NCBI GenBank assembly: GCA_027858145.1
Contig: JAQIDF010000154.1
Coordinates: 1-13,908 of the forward strand
DNA from: Prolixibacteraceae bacterium
Lineage (GTDB): Bacteria; Bacteroidota; Bacteroidia; Bacteroidales; Prolixibacteraceae
DNA length: 13,908 nt
Direction: 5' to 3'
A model generated the notes under the pieces. The model searched no databases, had not been told where the DNA came from, and saw nothing but the letters and a program-made list of their open reading frames with translations. Positions within the stretch are counted from its first letter, which is position 1. Each line of letters begins with the position of its first letter. A program made the translations under genes and the position numbers. Positions 1 to 7,264 of this stretch are shown here, piece after piece.

Positions 1-731
1 ACCCGTTTATCTGCAAACTCGCATAACAAATCACCGCCTCGCTTTGATAATTGTTTTGCTTTCATGCTCTTTTTATTGAGGCGTTTACTCCAATACGGGA
101 TAAGTGTTGTATGAGCCGAGCCGGTCACAGGATCTTCGTTAATCCCTTCATTGGGGGCGAAAAAACGGGAAACAAAATCGACATCATCGCCGGGTGCTGT
201 AATCATAACAGGGGCTCCCAGCTGTTTAAGCTTTTCAAAATCGGGCATCGCTTCTGCAATCTGTTTCTCACGCTCACAAATCAACATATAGTTTTCTTTT
301 TCCCGGAATGCCTTTACTGGCAATACACCCAACATCTCTTTTATATTCCCGGGAACATCACATACTGCAAAATCATCAACAGGAAAATCAAGTTCGATAT
401 AATTGTCAACACGCTTTATATAAAGCTTTTCGTTCTGAAAAGTTTCAAATACAATTTTTTCACCGGCATCTTTTGTAATATTGAACAAAACAAAAGCTGA
501 TGCCAATGTTGCATGTCCGCATAAGGGAACTTCAACAAGCGGTGTAAAATACCTGATTGCATATTTTTCACCATCCTTACATATAAAAGCGGTTTCCGAA
601 AGGTTGTTTTCAGAAGCAATATTCTGCATAAGCTTTTCATCAATCCACTGATTAAGAATTACTACTGCGGCCGGGTTTCCACGGAATAATGTATCGGTAA
701 AAGCATCAATTTGGTAAAGGGTTAGTTGCAT
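1..731 (-). CDS. PhzF-family isomerase/epimerase-like protein (3' end outside window)
   Basis: This leftward gene starts at the ATG complementary to 729-731 and runs off the left edge; 243 codons are present, near the usual family length of 260-300, so only the last part is missing. The N-terminus MQLTLYQIDAFTD with GNPAAVV at 19-24 is typical of the PhzF/YddE family. Other family marks are SETAF at 45-49 with the conserved Glu46, PLCGHAT at 69-75, and NEDPVTGSAH near residue 198, which marks the second half of the two-fold diaminopimelate-epimerase-like fold. PhzF itself isomerises a phenazine precursor. No phenazine genes are visible here, and most relatives have unknown small-molecule substrates, so only the family is assigned. 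The start lies 37 bp after the stop of the membrane glycosyltransferase gene on the same strand, so it may be a distal operon member. A near-match to a -7 box (TATATTTTG, one base too long between TA and TTTG) sits in that gap. Confidence 0.9.
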   Translation of the reverse strand, partial: MQLTLYQIDAFTDTLFRGNPAAVVILNQWIDEKLMQNIASENNLSETAFICKDGEKYAIRYFTPLVEVPLCGHATLASAFVLFNITKDAGEKIVFETFQNEKLYIKRVDNYIELDFPVDDFAVCDVPGNIKEMLGVLPVKAFREKENYMLICEREKQIAEAMPDFEKLKQLGAPVMITAPGDDVDFVSRFFAPNEGINEDPVTGSAHTTLIPYWSKRLNKKSMKAKQLSKRGGDLLCEFADKR

Positions 732-768
732 AGTTGTTTCCTGTTTAGTGTTTACAAAATATAGAAAA

Positions 769-2586
769 TCACTCCTGCTTAATCATGTAAACGGCATCGA
801 GATAAAGCATCGAATCCAACGAAATTCCCTTTTCTTTTGCTTTTTCCCGAACCGACCCGAGCCACTCTTTATTTAATTTGATTTCCTGAATATAGCGATC
901 GACCTTACGCTGATATGCATCGCGTGAATCTGTCTCTATTTCATTGTGCAAAACCTCACGCATCGAAGCAATTTTATCCTCACCAATGCTTACCGAAAAT
1001 TTTATAATGTGAGTTTTTGTTGAAGGTTGCGAAAACACAGTATCAAAAGAAATCGTAAGTCCCAAGTCAATTGCATTCTCTTCTAAAAAACGCATTAATA
1101 ATTTTGCATTACGGCCCGGGGTATCGTAAATATTAATTTCTCTACCTGAAACCAAAACCGTATCAATTTCGGCAAGTGAACACTTCCAGTTCCGAATAAC
1201 CTGATCACCCGGACTGTATGTTATTGTGCGTGGATAAATCTTCGACAATACCGGTTCATATTTTTCACGATGGGTACAATAGCTCAAACCGTAAACCAAA
1301 CCATTTTCAACATAAGGAGCTGATTCCCATGTAGGCTCAACCAGCCAATAATCATCACCTGAAATATTGTTTTTAACATACGAACGTGCTTCTTCAAGTT
1401 TTGTAATCCGCTGCGGACTTTTATAAAAGTGAGTTTCAACAGAATCAAAAAGGGCAATAATGAGCAATGCAACGGGAAATCCATACTGGATAATATTTCT
1501 CAACCACCTCAGTTTTATTTCTTCGCCAGAAGTAGAAATTATATAAAGAATATAACCATATAGCGTGAAAAAAGGAGCTAAGTAATAGTTCTTATAATGC
1601 TTTGATACAATAATTAATTGAAGGATAAAAACCAACACAAACCCAACCAGCAACATTTGAGCATTAAATCTTTTTTTCTTTACGATAAGAAAACCCAAAA
1701 CAAGAATAATTCCTGTCAATAAGATGAACAATTCCGGATTGTTATTAAAAATCTGTTCAATACTTCCAACCAGCTTTGAAATATTAAAGACCCGGCTCTC
1801 ACCACTTCCATATAATCCGTCATGCTGAATTAGTTGAAGCGTAAATTCTCTGAATGCAGGAAATTTAGGTAAAATTGGAGATATAAAAGTTGTAAAAGCG
1901 ATTAAACCGGCACCACCGTATATCATCCTGTTTTTCCAACCGCGCATTACAAACAAAGGAAGGAAAAGGATTGGTAAATAATTAAGTTTGGTTGCCAGGC
2001 CCAATCCCATTGTCACTCCGGACCAAATGGCAAACTTCATGTTATTTCGTTTATCACCAACAGCGTATTTCAAAATCACAATGACAAACAACAAAGTCAC
2101 AATAATAAAAAACCGGTCGGGATTAACCCGCTTTGTCAAGTCGATTAGTACAGACTGAAAAAAAGGTGTTAGCTGAAAAATTAACAGATGCTGTGCTCTT
2201 ATTTTCGAAACACCAATAATGCCTATTACCAACACCAAAAAAGACTGAACAAAAGTTAATGCCAACGAAATAGCACCGAGATAAAATTCAGGGCGGGAAA
2301 GAACATCCTTTGCAATATTCTCACGCCCTGCAACAAGGTGAGTCAACCTTATCACAAGTCCGTTAAACAACTGGAAAGCAGTACCGGGGTGATCGGTATG
2401 GCCTATTCTTCCAAATTTCAACATTGCCACATTCAGCCCGTTTATCAGATATGGATATTCAGGATCAATTGCCGTAAGAAAAAATGGCGGCGATGTAAAA
2501 TAAGAATAAAAACCCCAAAAAAGAAATAACAAAGGAACCAGCAATATAACAGGTTTAGTTTTAAATATCATTTTCAGGGTTGGCAT
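769..2586 (-). CDS. GT39/ArnT-like GT-C membrane glycosyltransferase
   Basis: This 605-residue integral membrane protein probably transfers a sugar from a polyprenyl-phosphate donor on the periplasmic face. After a first membrane helix (about 12-30) comes a loop with D41-P-E43 and HTDHPGT at 63-69. An acidic residue in the first outer loop followed by a His-Pro motif is the pattern of GT39/ArnT-type enzymes. Further hydrophobic segments run to about residue 380, including GLGLATKLNYLP at 194-205, a stretch common in this superfamily. Residues about 385-605 are soluble: first an apparent periplasmic domain, then a charged helical end with W575 and a Lys/Glu-rich stretch to the C-terminus. The start follows the stop of the fused methyltransferase/glycosyltransferase gene by 11 bp, so the two are surely cotranscribed. 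An in-frame Met at residue 6 is an alternative start. Acceptor and sugar are unknown. Confidence 0.8.
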   Translation of the reverse strand: MPTLKMIFKTKPVILLVPLLFLFWGFYSYFTSPPFFLTAIDPEYPYLINGLNVAMLKFGRIGHTDHPGTAFQLFNGLVIRLTHLVAGRENIAKDVLSRPEFYLGAISLALTFVQSFLVLVIGIIGVSKIRAQHLLIFQLTPFFQSVLIDLTKRVNPDRFFIIVTLLFVIVILKYAVGDKRNNMKFAIWSGVTMGLGLATKLNYLPILFLPLFVMRGWKNRMIYGGAGLIAFTTFISPILPKFPAFREFTLQLIQHDGLYGSGESRVFNISKLVGSIEQIFNNNPELFILLTGIILVLGFLIVKKKRFNAQMLLVGFVLVFILQLIIVSKHYKNYYLAPFFTLYGYILYIISTSGEEIKLRWLRNIIQYGFPVALLIIALFDSVETHFYKSPQRITKLEEARSYVKNNISGDDYWLVEPTWESAPYVENGLVYGLSYCTHREKYEPVLSKIYPRTITYSPGDQVIRNWKCSLAEIDTVLVSGREINIYDTPGRNAKLLMRFLEENAIDLGLTISFDTVFSQPSTKTHIIKFSVSIGEDKIASMREVLHNEIETDSRDAYQRKVDRYIQEIKLNKEWLGSVREKAKEKGISLDSMLYLDAVYMIKQE

Positions 2587-2597
2587 TCTTAGTTGTT

Positions 2598-4010
2598 TTA
2601 TTTGAATTTGATTTTGCGCGCTGCGAACAAGCTCATTTTAATTAACAACCATCCATGTTTGAAACGGCTTATCTGGGTTGAGCCATAAGCACGGTTGCGG
2701 TATCTCACCAACACCTCGGTTATTTTCATGTTCAATTTGGCAGCCCCAAAAAGTAAATCGAAATCGCCAAACGGGTCGAAATTGCCAAAATAACTACGAT
2801 TGGCTTTGATTATTTCATAATCCGATTTAAAAAGCACTTTCGTTCCGCAAAGGGTATCTTTCATGCGCTGCCCCAATAAAAACGAGAAAAACCATCCAAA
2901 AAACTTATTGCCCAATAAGTTCAGGAATCGCATGGCCTCATCTTCCATTGGATAAACCAACCGGCAACCGTTAATAAACTCACCTTTATTTTGAGCCAGC
3001 GCCTCGTAAAACTTGTGCATATCCTCGGGCGGAGTGGTAAGGTCGGCATCTAAGATCATCAGGATATCGCAGGTAGATGCATCGAAAGCGTCACGAACAG
3101 CATTCCCCTTACCTTTCCCGGTTTGTTTCATCACCTTGATATCTTTATCGGGATATGCTTTTTGCACCCTCAACATCTCTTCGTAAGTTCCATCTTGTGA
3201 ACCACCCTCGATAAAAATGAATTCCTGATGTGAACCAAATTCAGGGGTTTGAAGAATGGCATTTTCAACATTCCCTTTCTCATTCCGGGAAGGAACAACA
3301 ATAGTTGTTGAATATTCTTTCTTTTTCTCTGCCTTCGAAATTGGCCTTGCCGTAATAAAATTCACTAAGTCCAAAGAATTAACAAGTGGCAGATTTGCCA
3401 AAAATTTGTTAAAAATAAAATTGATGATGGGTATGTATTTTGGAAATAAAAGCTTCTTTTCCTTTTTAATTATTTCAAAATCCTCAAGCGCCAATAAATT
3501 ATGAATATCCTGTACCGAAAGCCAGTTTTGTAATGGTTGTTTAGCTTTTAATCGCAAAAATTCACCAAATTTAAGAATGGGCTCCCACAAGTAATTGTAA
3601 CTCGAAATGATAATCTTTGTTGTTGGGGTTACATACTTGCGCACAACATGAAAAAGCTGTTGAATATCCCACACCGATGTTAGCATATCCGATAAAATAA
3701 TGTAATCGAATGCCTTATCGGCTTCAAAAGTCAAAACATCGGCAACCTGAAAATCAAGCCCCGGATATTTTTCCTTTGCAATATTGATGGCATTCTCAGA
3801 AAAGTCGACACCCAAACCGTATGATGGCTTTACGGCATTCAGCAAATCTCCGGTAGAACATCCCAGCTCCAATACCGTTGAACCTTCAGGAATAATAAAC
3901 GAGAACTGTTTTTGAAGCATTTTTTGGTAAAAACGATTTCGTTTTTTCCATTTATCACGTTTTAAAGCATTCTTTTCAAAATAATCGGTTAAACTTTGTG
4001 GTGTTGACAT
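2598..4010 (-). CDS. Bifunctional SAM methyltransferase / family 2 glycosyltransferase
   Basis: Two catalytic domains are joined in 470 residues. Residues about 1-220 are a class I SAM-dependent methyltransferase: motif I VLELGCSTGD at 46-55 and GVDF at 67-70, whose Asp69 would bind the SAM ribose. Residues about 234-470 are a GT-A glycosyltransferase of the DPM1-like GT2 group: VVPSRNE at 238-244, EGGSQDGT at 268-275, the metal/nucleotide-binding DADLTTPP at 321-328, DTLCGTK at 385-391 and GDFDLLFGA at 415-423. No convincing membrane helix follows, so it is probably cytosolic or peripheral. The GT2 half likely makes a polyprenyl-phosphate sugar for the membrane transferase encoded immediately downstream. 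The methyltransferase may modify the same glycan or lipid, but its substrate cannot be read from sequence. It is the first gene of the leftward operon, with a good Bacteroidetes promoter match upstream. The product call per domain is firm; the linked pathway is inference. Confidence 0.88.
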   Translation of the reverse strand: MSTPQSLTDYFEKNALKRDKWKKRNRFYQKMLQKQFSFIIPEGSTVLELGCSTGDLLNAVKPSYGLGVDFSENAINIAKEKYPGLDFQVADVLTFEADKAFDYIILSDMLTSVWDIQQLFHVVRKYVTPTTKIIISSYNYLWEPILKFGEFLRLKAKQPLQNWLSVQDIHNLLALEDFEIIKKEKKLLFPKYIPIINFIFNKFLANLPLVNSLDLVNFITARPISKAEKKKEYSTTIVVPSRNEKGNVENAILQTPEFGSHQEFIFIEGGSQDGTYEEMLRVQKAYPDKDIKVMKQTGKGKGNAVRDAFDASTCDILMILDADLTTPPEDMHKFYEALAQNKGEFINGCRLVYPMEDEAMRFLNLLGNKFFGWFFSFLLGQRMKDTLCGTKVLFKSDYEIIKANRSYFGNFDPFGDFDLLFGAAKLNMKITEVLVRYRNRAYGSTQISRFKHGWLLIKMSLFAARKIKFK

Positions 4011-4034
4011 AATTTATTCTTTTTAAAAACGCCT

Positions 4035-4063
4035 CAAATATATTCATAATATTATAAAGCAAA
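4035..4063 (-). promoter_or_regulatory. Bacteroidetes-type promoter for the leftward glycan operon
   Basis: Read on the minus strand, TTTG (4063-4060) is followed after 17 bases by TATATTTG (4042-4035). This fits the -33 TTTG / -7 TAnnTTTG promoter known for Bacteroides and Flavobacterium, whose spacing is about 17-23 bases. Transcription would start about 20 bases before the ATG of the methyltransferase/glycosyltransferase gene. The match is seen directly; activity is inferred. Confidence 0.5.
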
Positions 4064-4119
4064 AGTACATTACATGTCAAAAAAATGCTGAAATAAAAGA
4101 GAAAGGTTCAAACAATCAT

Positions 4120-4127
4120 TATTTTTG
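4120..4127 (+). promoter_or_regulatory. -7 box (TATTTTTG) of the rightward glycan operon
   Basis: TATTTTTG is a perfect TAnnTTTG element 15 bases before the ATG at 4143. The predicted transcript would have a leader of roughly ten bases or less. No TTTG or TTG occurs at the expected -33 distance, so the assignment is weaker than for the opposite strand. The last three bases of this box are the TTG codon that could be mistaken for an upstream start codon of the next gene; a promoter role would rule that start out. Confidence 0.35.
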
Positions 4128-4142
4128 AAAAAAAATCACAAA

Positions 4143-5063
4143 ATGATTAGCATCGTAGTATCTGTTTTTAACGAGGAATCCATATTAGAGAAAGCATGGA
4201 AAAGTATTAAATACGCACTTTCTCATAATAATATCGATGCTGAAGTTATTTTTGTTGACGATGGCAGCACCGACTCAAGCCTCAGAATTCTCAACAAAAT
4301 AAAAGAAAACGAACCTGACGCTCTCAAAATAATCAACTTCACAAAGAATTTTGGTCACGAATCTGCCATGATTGCCGGCATAGACCATGCCGCTGGCGAT
4401 TGCATTATTTGCATGGATGCCGACATGCAACATCCTCCCGGACTTATCCCTGAGATGCTCGAAAAGTATAACGAAGGTTTTCATATTGTAAATATGATAC
4501 GTGAGAAACGGGAAGATAACAGCTGGCTGAAAAACAAACTATCAACACTTTTTTATCGTTTCATCAATAAACTTTCAGAATACGAGCTACATGAAAATGC
4601 GTCGGATTTCTTTCTGATTTCAAAAGATGTTGCCCAAACCCTCAGAAATGACTTCAGAGAACGAAACCGCTTTTTACGTGGCTTTATTCAAATTGTGGGT
4701 TTTGAAAAAACAACCATCAGCTTTATTGCACCTGTGCGTATTGGAGGTGAATCAAAATACTCCTTTCTAAAACTCTTAAAATTATCGGCCAATGCTGTGG
4801 TATCGTTTTCCAAAACACCGCTTTATCTTGGCATTTACATCGGAATGTTTTTCGCATTATTTTCCGTTATCCTGACAGTATATTCAATTTACGTTTACTT
4901 TTTTGGCGACACTCCGCCATCAGGATACACAACGCTTGTTTTATTCATGAGCATCAGCTTTACTATACTGTTTTTTCTTGTAGGAATTATAGGCATATAC
5001 GTGGGCTACAACTTTGACGAAAACAAAAAAAGACCGCTCTATATCATTAAAAAAATCTATTAA
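4143..5063 (+). CDS. Polyprenyl-phosphate sugar synthase, GtrB/ArnC/DPM1-like GT2
   Basis: This 306-residue family 2 glycosyltransferase should attach a sugar from a nucleotide donor to undecaprenyl phosphate at the inner membrane. Visible GT-A marks are ISIVVSVFNEE at the N-terminus, FVDDGSTD at 38-45 and DADMQHPP at 92-99, with the metal-binding D92 and D94. Typical of the GtrB/ArnC subgroup are SDFFLISKDV at 154-163, ERNRFLRG at 173-180 and GGESKYSFLKL at 201-211. Two C-terminal membrane helices follow (about 227-252 and 263-288), ending in a short basic tail with RPLYIIKK. I start it at the ATG at 4143, because family members begin right at the first beta strand. An in-frame TTG at 4125 would add six residues, but it overlaps a -7 promoter box. 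The gene for the membrane glycosyltransferase begins 15 bp downstream, giving a donor-synthase/transferase pair. The sugar is unknown. Confidence 0.9.
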   Translation: MISIVVSVFNEESILEKAWKSIKYALSHNNIDAEVIFVDDGSTDSSLRILNKIKENEPDALKIINFTKNFGHESAMIAGIDHAAGDCIICMDADMQHPPGLIPEMLEKYNEGFHIVNMIREKREDNSWLKNKLSTLFYRFINKLSEYELHENASDFFLISKDVAQTLRNDFRERNRFLRGFIQIVGFEKTTISFIAPVRIGGESKYSFLKLLKLSANAVVSFSKTPLYLGIYIGMFFALFSVILTVYSIYVYFFGDTPPSGYTTLVLFMSISFTILFFLVGIIGIYVGYNFDENKKRPLYIIKKIY

Positions 5064-5078
5064 AACCAACCATTGAAA

Positions 5079-7262
5079 ATGAAGCCACAACTAAAAAACG
5101 GAATTGTTTTCCTGATCATAACTGCAACTGTTCTTTTTTTATTTAACCAAATACTATCCAACCTCAACTCCACCTATTTTGCGACGGGCGGCGATGGTTT
5201 AAAAGCATATTACGGGGCAATTTACCACAACAATTACGATAAAAGTTATCATCATTTTAATGGTATGAACCACCCGTATGGTGAGAATATTTTTTTCACG
5301 GGATCTCAGCCACCAATATCCAATACCGTCAAATTCATAGACGAAAATATTATTGAATGTTCCGGGTATATTGTGGGCATTATGAACGGGATGATGATCG
5401 CATCAATTATTTTAGGAATATTTTTCCTCTACCTCATATTTCGACGATTCAAAATTCCGGCATGGTACAGTGCACTCGTAGCTATCGGAATTGGACTTTT
5501 ATCACCACAATTAGGGCGATTGGGCGGTCATTTTTCACTAAGCTGGATGCTTTGGATACCACTTGAGTTATACCTGCTCCAACTTATTCAGGAAAAACGC
5601 ACCTGGCAACGATCAGTCATTTTTGGCATCACCACACTCCTGGCCGGTATGATGCACTTGTATTTCTTCATGTTCTCGGGCTTTCTTTTACTCTTTTACT
5701 GGGGTAATCAGTTCATTTCAAAAAAAGACAAGCTAAAATCTATATTCCCTTATCTGCATGTTTTAATACAACTTCTAATTCCTTTTTTACTTATCCAGTT
5801 GTTAATGGGACAATACGACACCGTGACCGACCGCACCGGCTTTCCCTGGGGCTTTTATTCATACAGGGCATACCCGGGCAGTGTTTTGTTACCGGTCAAT
5901 AAATGGTATGTCCCTTTCATTTCGGAACTCGGATTTACAAGAAAATATTCATGGGAAGCATTCTCGTATACCGGCATCATTGCCTCGCTTGGCTTTATCG
6001 CTATCATTTTATTGAAGATTATATCGAAGAAATCAAAAAGATCGTTTTCAGATAATCCTTACACCGAAGTCTGGTTTTGGGCTTCAGCAGCTGCATTGCT
6101 TTTTTCAATGGGAATCCCCTTTATTTTAGGTCTCGACAAGTTGCGTCTCATATTGGGGCCGGTTGCTCAAATCAGGGCATTAGGACGGTTTGCATGGTTG
6201 TTTTATTATGTGCTGAATATTATTGTATTCATCAAACTATATGAACACCTTAGAACCAACAAAATACGAAACATCTATAAATCATTCATTTATGTGGCAG
6301 TTATTGGAATTTTATTCTTCGAAGCTTATGACAACACGCGAGTAATAAAATCGCTGAACAATAAAATACCGTCATTTACACAAGCAGCCAATACTAACGG
6401 CACATACTCTGACCTGCCTTTCGACAAGAATAAATACCAGGCAATTATGCCACTCCCTTATTTTCACATAGGGTCAGAAAGCAGCTGGATTGAACCCAAA
6501 TGCGGGATGGCACAAAAAATATTCACAGCATCATTATCAACAGGGTTACCGACCAATGCGGTTATGCTTAGCCGCACATCACTGTCGCAAACCTATAAAA
6601 ACATAGCTTTAACCTTAACCCCCTGGAAAACTTACGAAGTATTGGATGATTATCAAAGCGAAAAACCAGTTTTGCTGATGGTTGCCTCATGCGATCAGTT
6701 AAATGAAAATGAAAGAAGGCTAATCAGACACTCGTCATTAGTTGATTCAGAAGGAGAAACAAAATTTTATTCGTTAGAAGTAGATTCACTGAGGGCAATC
6801 CCGGGCAAATACAATTTCCCGGCGAGATACCACTCAGTGATAGATTCCATAAAAATACTGGATAAAGACACATTGGCACACATTAGCTACGTTGCTACTT
6901 CCAACGAAACACTAAAAATAAAAGCACCGGCAAAACATCAACGGATTTTTGAAAACCCGGTAAATCTAAACCCTGAAAAACCTGTATTCATTAGGTTTTG
7001 GGTGAAAAATTACAACCACGACCTAGTAGCCAGAACACAGCTTTTGGTTATCCAGTCGAAACCCGACCACCAAACCATTGAAGAAAAATACACCGATATT
7101 TTCCGCAATATTCGCACAATTGACGGAGATTGGGCACTGGTAGAGATCAAGTTACAGCCTCAACAGAAATCACAAATATTTAAAATATTAATACGGAACA
7201 AAGACATAAACGGGAAACCCCTTTATTTTAAAGAATTTACCATTTCTCAATTAAAATTCTAA
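5079..7262 (+). CDS. Large GT-C-like membrane protein, probable glycosyltransferase
   Basis: This 727-residue protein is built from roughly ten or more membrane helices in residues 8-415, then a soluble, presumably periplasmic part of about 310 residues. The first outer loop contains TGGDGLKAYY (37-45) with D39 placed like the catalytic acid of GT-C enzymes, then NHPYGENIFF at 64-73. Other notable segments are GRLGGHFSLSW at 146-156 and RALGRFAW at 366-373. I do not recognise a named family; the topology, the Asp in loop 1 and the position right behind a GtrB-like gene suggest a transferase using a polyprenyl-phosphate sugar. The last 100 residues or so (VFIRFWVKNYN..., GDWALVEIKL..., YFKEFTISQL) look like a beta-sandwich, possibly carbohydrate-binding. 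ATG 5079 is preferred over an in-frame TTG two codons upstream. The 3' end lies 2 bp from the converging regulator gene. Confidence 0.75.
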   Translation: MKPQLKNGIVFLIITATVLFLFNQILSNLNSTYFATGGDGLKAYYGAIYHNNYDKSYHHFNGMNHPYGENIFFTGSQPPISNTVKFIDENIIECSGYIVGIMNGMMIASIILGIFFLYLIFRRFKIPAWYSALVAIGIGLLSPQLGRLGGHFSLSWMLWIPLELYLLQLIQEKRTWQRSVIFGITTLLAGMMHLYFFMFSGFLLLFYWGNQFISKKDKLKSIFPYLHVLIQLLIPFLLIQLLMGQYDTVTDRTGFPWGFYSYRAYPGSVLLPVNKWYVPFISELGFTRKYSWEAFSYTGIIASLGFIAIILLKIISKKSKRSFSDNPYTEVWFWASAAALLFSMGIPFILGLDKLRLILGPVAQIRALGRFAWLFYYVLNIIVFIKLYEHLRTNKIRNIYKSFIYVAVIGILFFEAYDNTRVIKSLNNKIPSFTQAANTNGTYSDLPFDKNKYQAIMPLPYFHIGSESSWIEPKCGMAQKIFTASLSTGLPTNAVMLSRTSLSQTYKNIALTLTPWKTYEVLDDYQSEKPVLLMVASCDQLNENERRLIRHSSLVDSEGETKFYSLEVDSLRAIPGKYNFPARYHSVIDSIKILDKDTLAHISYVATSNETLKIKAPAKHQRIFENPVNLNPEKPVFIRFWVKNYNHDLVARTQLLVIQSKPDHQTIEEKYTDIFRNIRTIDGDWALVEIKLQPQQKSQIFKILIRNKDINGKPLYFKEFTISQLKF

Positions 7263-7264
7263 AG

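Noticed and set aside
248..260. Non-standard ligand spacing in aminopeptidase P (residues D248 and D260, 12 apart instead of 11)
   Set aside because: A one-residue difference in the hairpin between these ligands is tolerable, and all other M24 motifs are intact. The coordinates given are residue numbers within the protein encoded at 8520-9908.
51..500. Open frame of 149 codons on the plus strand
   Set aside because: It lies entirely antisense to the PhzF-family gene, whose protein has conserved motifs; the plus-strand translation shows none.
4125..4142. TTG start adding six residues to the GtrB-like protein
   Set aside because: The TTG is the end of a perfect -7 promoter box, and the ATG at 4143 gives the normal N-terminus of the family.
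5073..5078. TTG start two codons upstream for the 727-residue membrane protein
   Set aside because: An ATG follows immediately at 5079, and nothing near the TTG favours it.
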